Source of the DNA: Enoplosus armatus
Taxonomy: Eukaryota > Chordata > Actinopteri > Centrarchiformes > Enoplosidae
NCBI RefSeq assembly: GCF_043641665.1
Contig: NC_092183.1
Location: 15,338,501-15,402,500 of the forward strand
Length of the DNA: 64,000 nucleotides
Direction: 5' to 3'
Part shown: positions 59,205 to 64,000 of the stretch, one piece after another
Numbering within the stretch: the stretch's first letter is position 1
Layout of the letters: each line of letters opens with the position of its first letter
Translations under genes and position numbers: made by a program
The notes under the pieces: model-generated
What the model was told of the DNA's origin: nothing
What the model saw: the letters and a program-made list of their open reading frames with translations, nothing else
The model's database searches: none

Positions 59205-61115
59205 TCCATTGTGTAACAATTTTAATTTACAGAACATTGTCAAATTGCATTACATTTAGTGCAAATGATAACACTTCTGATGTACAACTTAGAAATATAC
59301 AAAGTGTGTAGATTACTGACAAAATATCAAAATTAAAAACACTAAATGATTTCTTCAGCTGACATTGCTTGTAGACCTAGCTCTTGTAATCATCAGCAAA
59401 ACAATTATCCAGATCCTTCCTAACCTCTGACCCTTTAGAAAAAAATCTGACAGTGAATCTTCATCCATTGCAGATCTACTGATTGCAAAACTCCCAAGTT
59501 TTGATGGCATTAAACACAATCTAGAGTAAATTTAAATCTTGAGGTAAGATGATGTGAAATGCTGACCTTTCCTCCCCACCCCCCCAGCTTCATTTCAGTG
59601 TTGATAAATGCACATCTGGTGGCTGTACAGTAGAGATAAGCAGGATTTTTAGGGTTCATCCTGGTGTCTAAGGCATTCTGGGGGTAGTTTATCAGTCAAA
59701 GGGCAGAAGGCCACTGCACTGTAGTGTGGCATGTGAAATGTAATGTTAGAGTATGACAGAATGTAGGGTGGAGATGATATCTTACTCAACATTTTACAAT
59801 TTTATCTGCTCAATAGCAGCAGTACTAATTTATAAACCTGACACTTGTGAGTGGACAAACAAAATCTTTTTTGCTGCCTCATCAGGGGCTGAAAGTGGTG
59901 AAAAACATCCTAGGGTGTACAAAATGTATCCACTCATCTCTCAATGAAAGAGAGGAATCTTTACATCAGACGTTAAGGCTGGCCATTTGCAAATATCTGT
60001 CAGAAACCGTGTCTTAAATGGAGGTTAAAGACAGATACACACTGACAATAGACCACAACTTAGCATCTATAGACCACAGTCAACTACATCATAGATATCC
60101 AATTATTAATCGTCAGTTCAACTGGGTCAAAAACATTGTCAAACATGAATTAAATGCTTTTTATCATCTCCCACTTCAGGTTCCCCATTACTGTCATCAA
60201 ATTCAAGCATCAATTCACATTTATCAAATTGGAAAACTAACTGAAAACTTGTCGTTTTCTCTGTACAATACATTGTGTCCATGGTACTCTCTGAACGCTA
60301 CTTTATAACAATCTAGAAATATAAAGATTTCAAAGCTTTAGGCTCTGACCCTCCATCAAACTGCAGAGAGTCATCACTAGAGGGACAGGAGAAGGCAAGA
60401 AAGAGGAGATACTGTACCACACCTCATCAATGCTTTTCCTGTCAATATCTACTTTCTTCTCTCATGGTAGTTACTTTAGCAGCAGCAAAACAAGTAGCTG
60501 TAATACTAGTGATTAAAGCAAACCCAAAAAAGTCAAGAAATATGGAATCATAAGAAATGTACAAAACAATTTACAAAAAAGCAAATAATCGGTAACAACA
60601 ATTCAAAAACCACTTAGGAAACTCTTGAATTTACATACAAATGTACCATGACCAACAGATGGTGTTAAGCCATTATAATGTGGCTGGGATGACAACTATT
60701 GATGGATTAAAGCCGTAAAACCAGTCTCTTCTACAAGCAGGTGTCCTGTGGGACGTCCTGGATGATATGGTGTCCTGCGTGTAGTAAGTTTGAAAACACA
60801 TTCTAATTGACAGGTAAATGGGTCATGTAGTCATCGAGGGCCTGTTCAACTCTGAACAATGTAGTCTCTCCAGTGGGCAACCTCAGCCCTCCGCAAGCCT
60901 GAAACAAGAAGGAAGATTAAAAGTCAATATCCTAAAAATTTACAAAACTGAAATAATAACAGATTCTGTACATCTGCTGGCTTTTTCATGGTTCAAAATG
61001 ACAGATAAAGCATCAACCAGTAGATATCCCATCCATTAACAGTGTAATGAATGTTCTACCCATCAGTTTAGTTGTAAAACAAGATGTGTTTGGGTTCCTG
61101 ATTACCTCTGTGCCT
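59205..61115 (-). other. Probable cert1 3' UTR, ending near an ATTAAA at 59226-59221
   Basis: On the minus strand the DNA after the cert1 stop codon has no further recognisable exon. An ATTAAA variant signal (TTTAAT on plus, 59221-59226) lies about 1.9 kb downstream. That would place the cert1 3' end under 200 bp from the pip5k1b 3' end, tail to tail. An earlier unseen signal is possible. Confidence 0.4.

Positions 61116-64000
<2,885 letters not shown>

Overview
This window is nuclear DNA from a ray-finned fish, most likely a percomorph teleost. It is AT-rich and carries multi-exon vertebrate genes with GT-AG introns. It also holds many dispersed elements typical of teleosts: Tc1-like remnants, TIR-bearing MITEs, a LINE tail and tRNA/RTE-like SINE sequence. 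I see no bacterial, viral, CRISPR, rRNA or convincing tRNA features.

Layout, left to right. (1) 95-8985, minus strand: the first four coding exons of kif2a (kinesin-13 microtubule depolymerase). The gene runs off the left edge, and its promoter lies near 9000-9150. (2) 9150-11535: divergent intergenic region holding a dispersed repeat and a likely muscle-type promoter for the next gene. (3) 11536-17840, plus strand: a complete 19-coding-exon unc45b (myosin chaperone, 930 aa). (4) 17841-22821: repeat-rich intergenic DNA with a strong hairpin, a three-unit repeat and an antisense ORF of unclear status. (5) 22822-24737, plus strand: a 7-exon gene for an unrecognised 203-aa, Cys-rich, single-pass type I membrane protein. 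(6) 25030-57714, plus strand: pip5k1b (type I PtdIns4P 5-kinase, 534 aa), with 12 coding exons plus a stop-only exon, a noncoding exon at 36731 and a probable CpG-richer first exon about 11 kb upstream. Its large introns hold most of the mobile elements. (7) 61116-64000, minus strand: the 3' part of cert1 (ceramide transfer protein), covering the whole START domain; the gene runs off the right edge. The 3' UTRs of pip5k1b and cert1 converge near 59.0-59.2 kb.

The genes do not form one pathway. kif2a acts on microtubules and unc45b on myosin folding. pip5k1b and cert1 are both tied to PtdIns4P, since PIP5K uses it as substrate and the CERT PH domain binds it at the Golgi, but I see no evidence that their adjacency is functional.

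Most worth a second look: the unrecognised membrane-protein gene, a Ser in place of the expected acidic residue in the PIP5K specificity loop, a possible 34-nt cert1 microexon, and several well-delimited non-autonomous transposons, including a TTAA-flanked piggyBac-like MITE and two nested insertions. Exon boundaries were read by eye from splice sites, frame continuity and remembered family sequence; no alignment was run.
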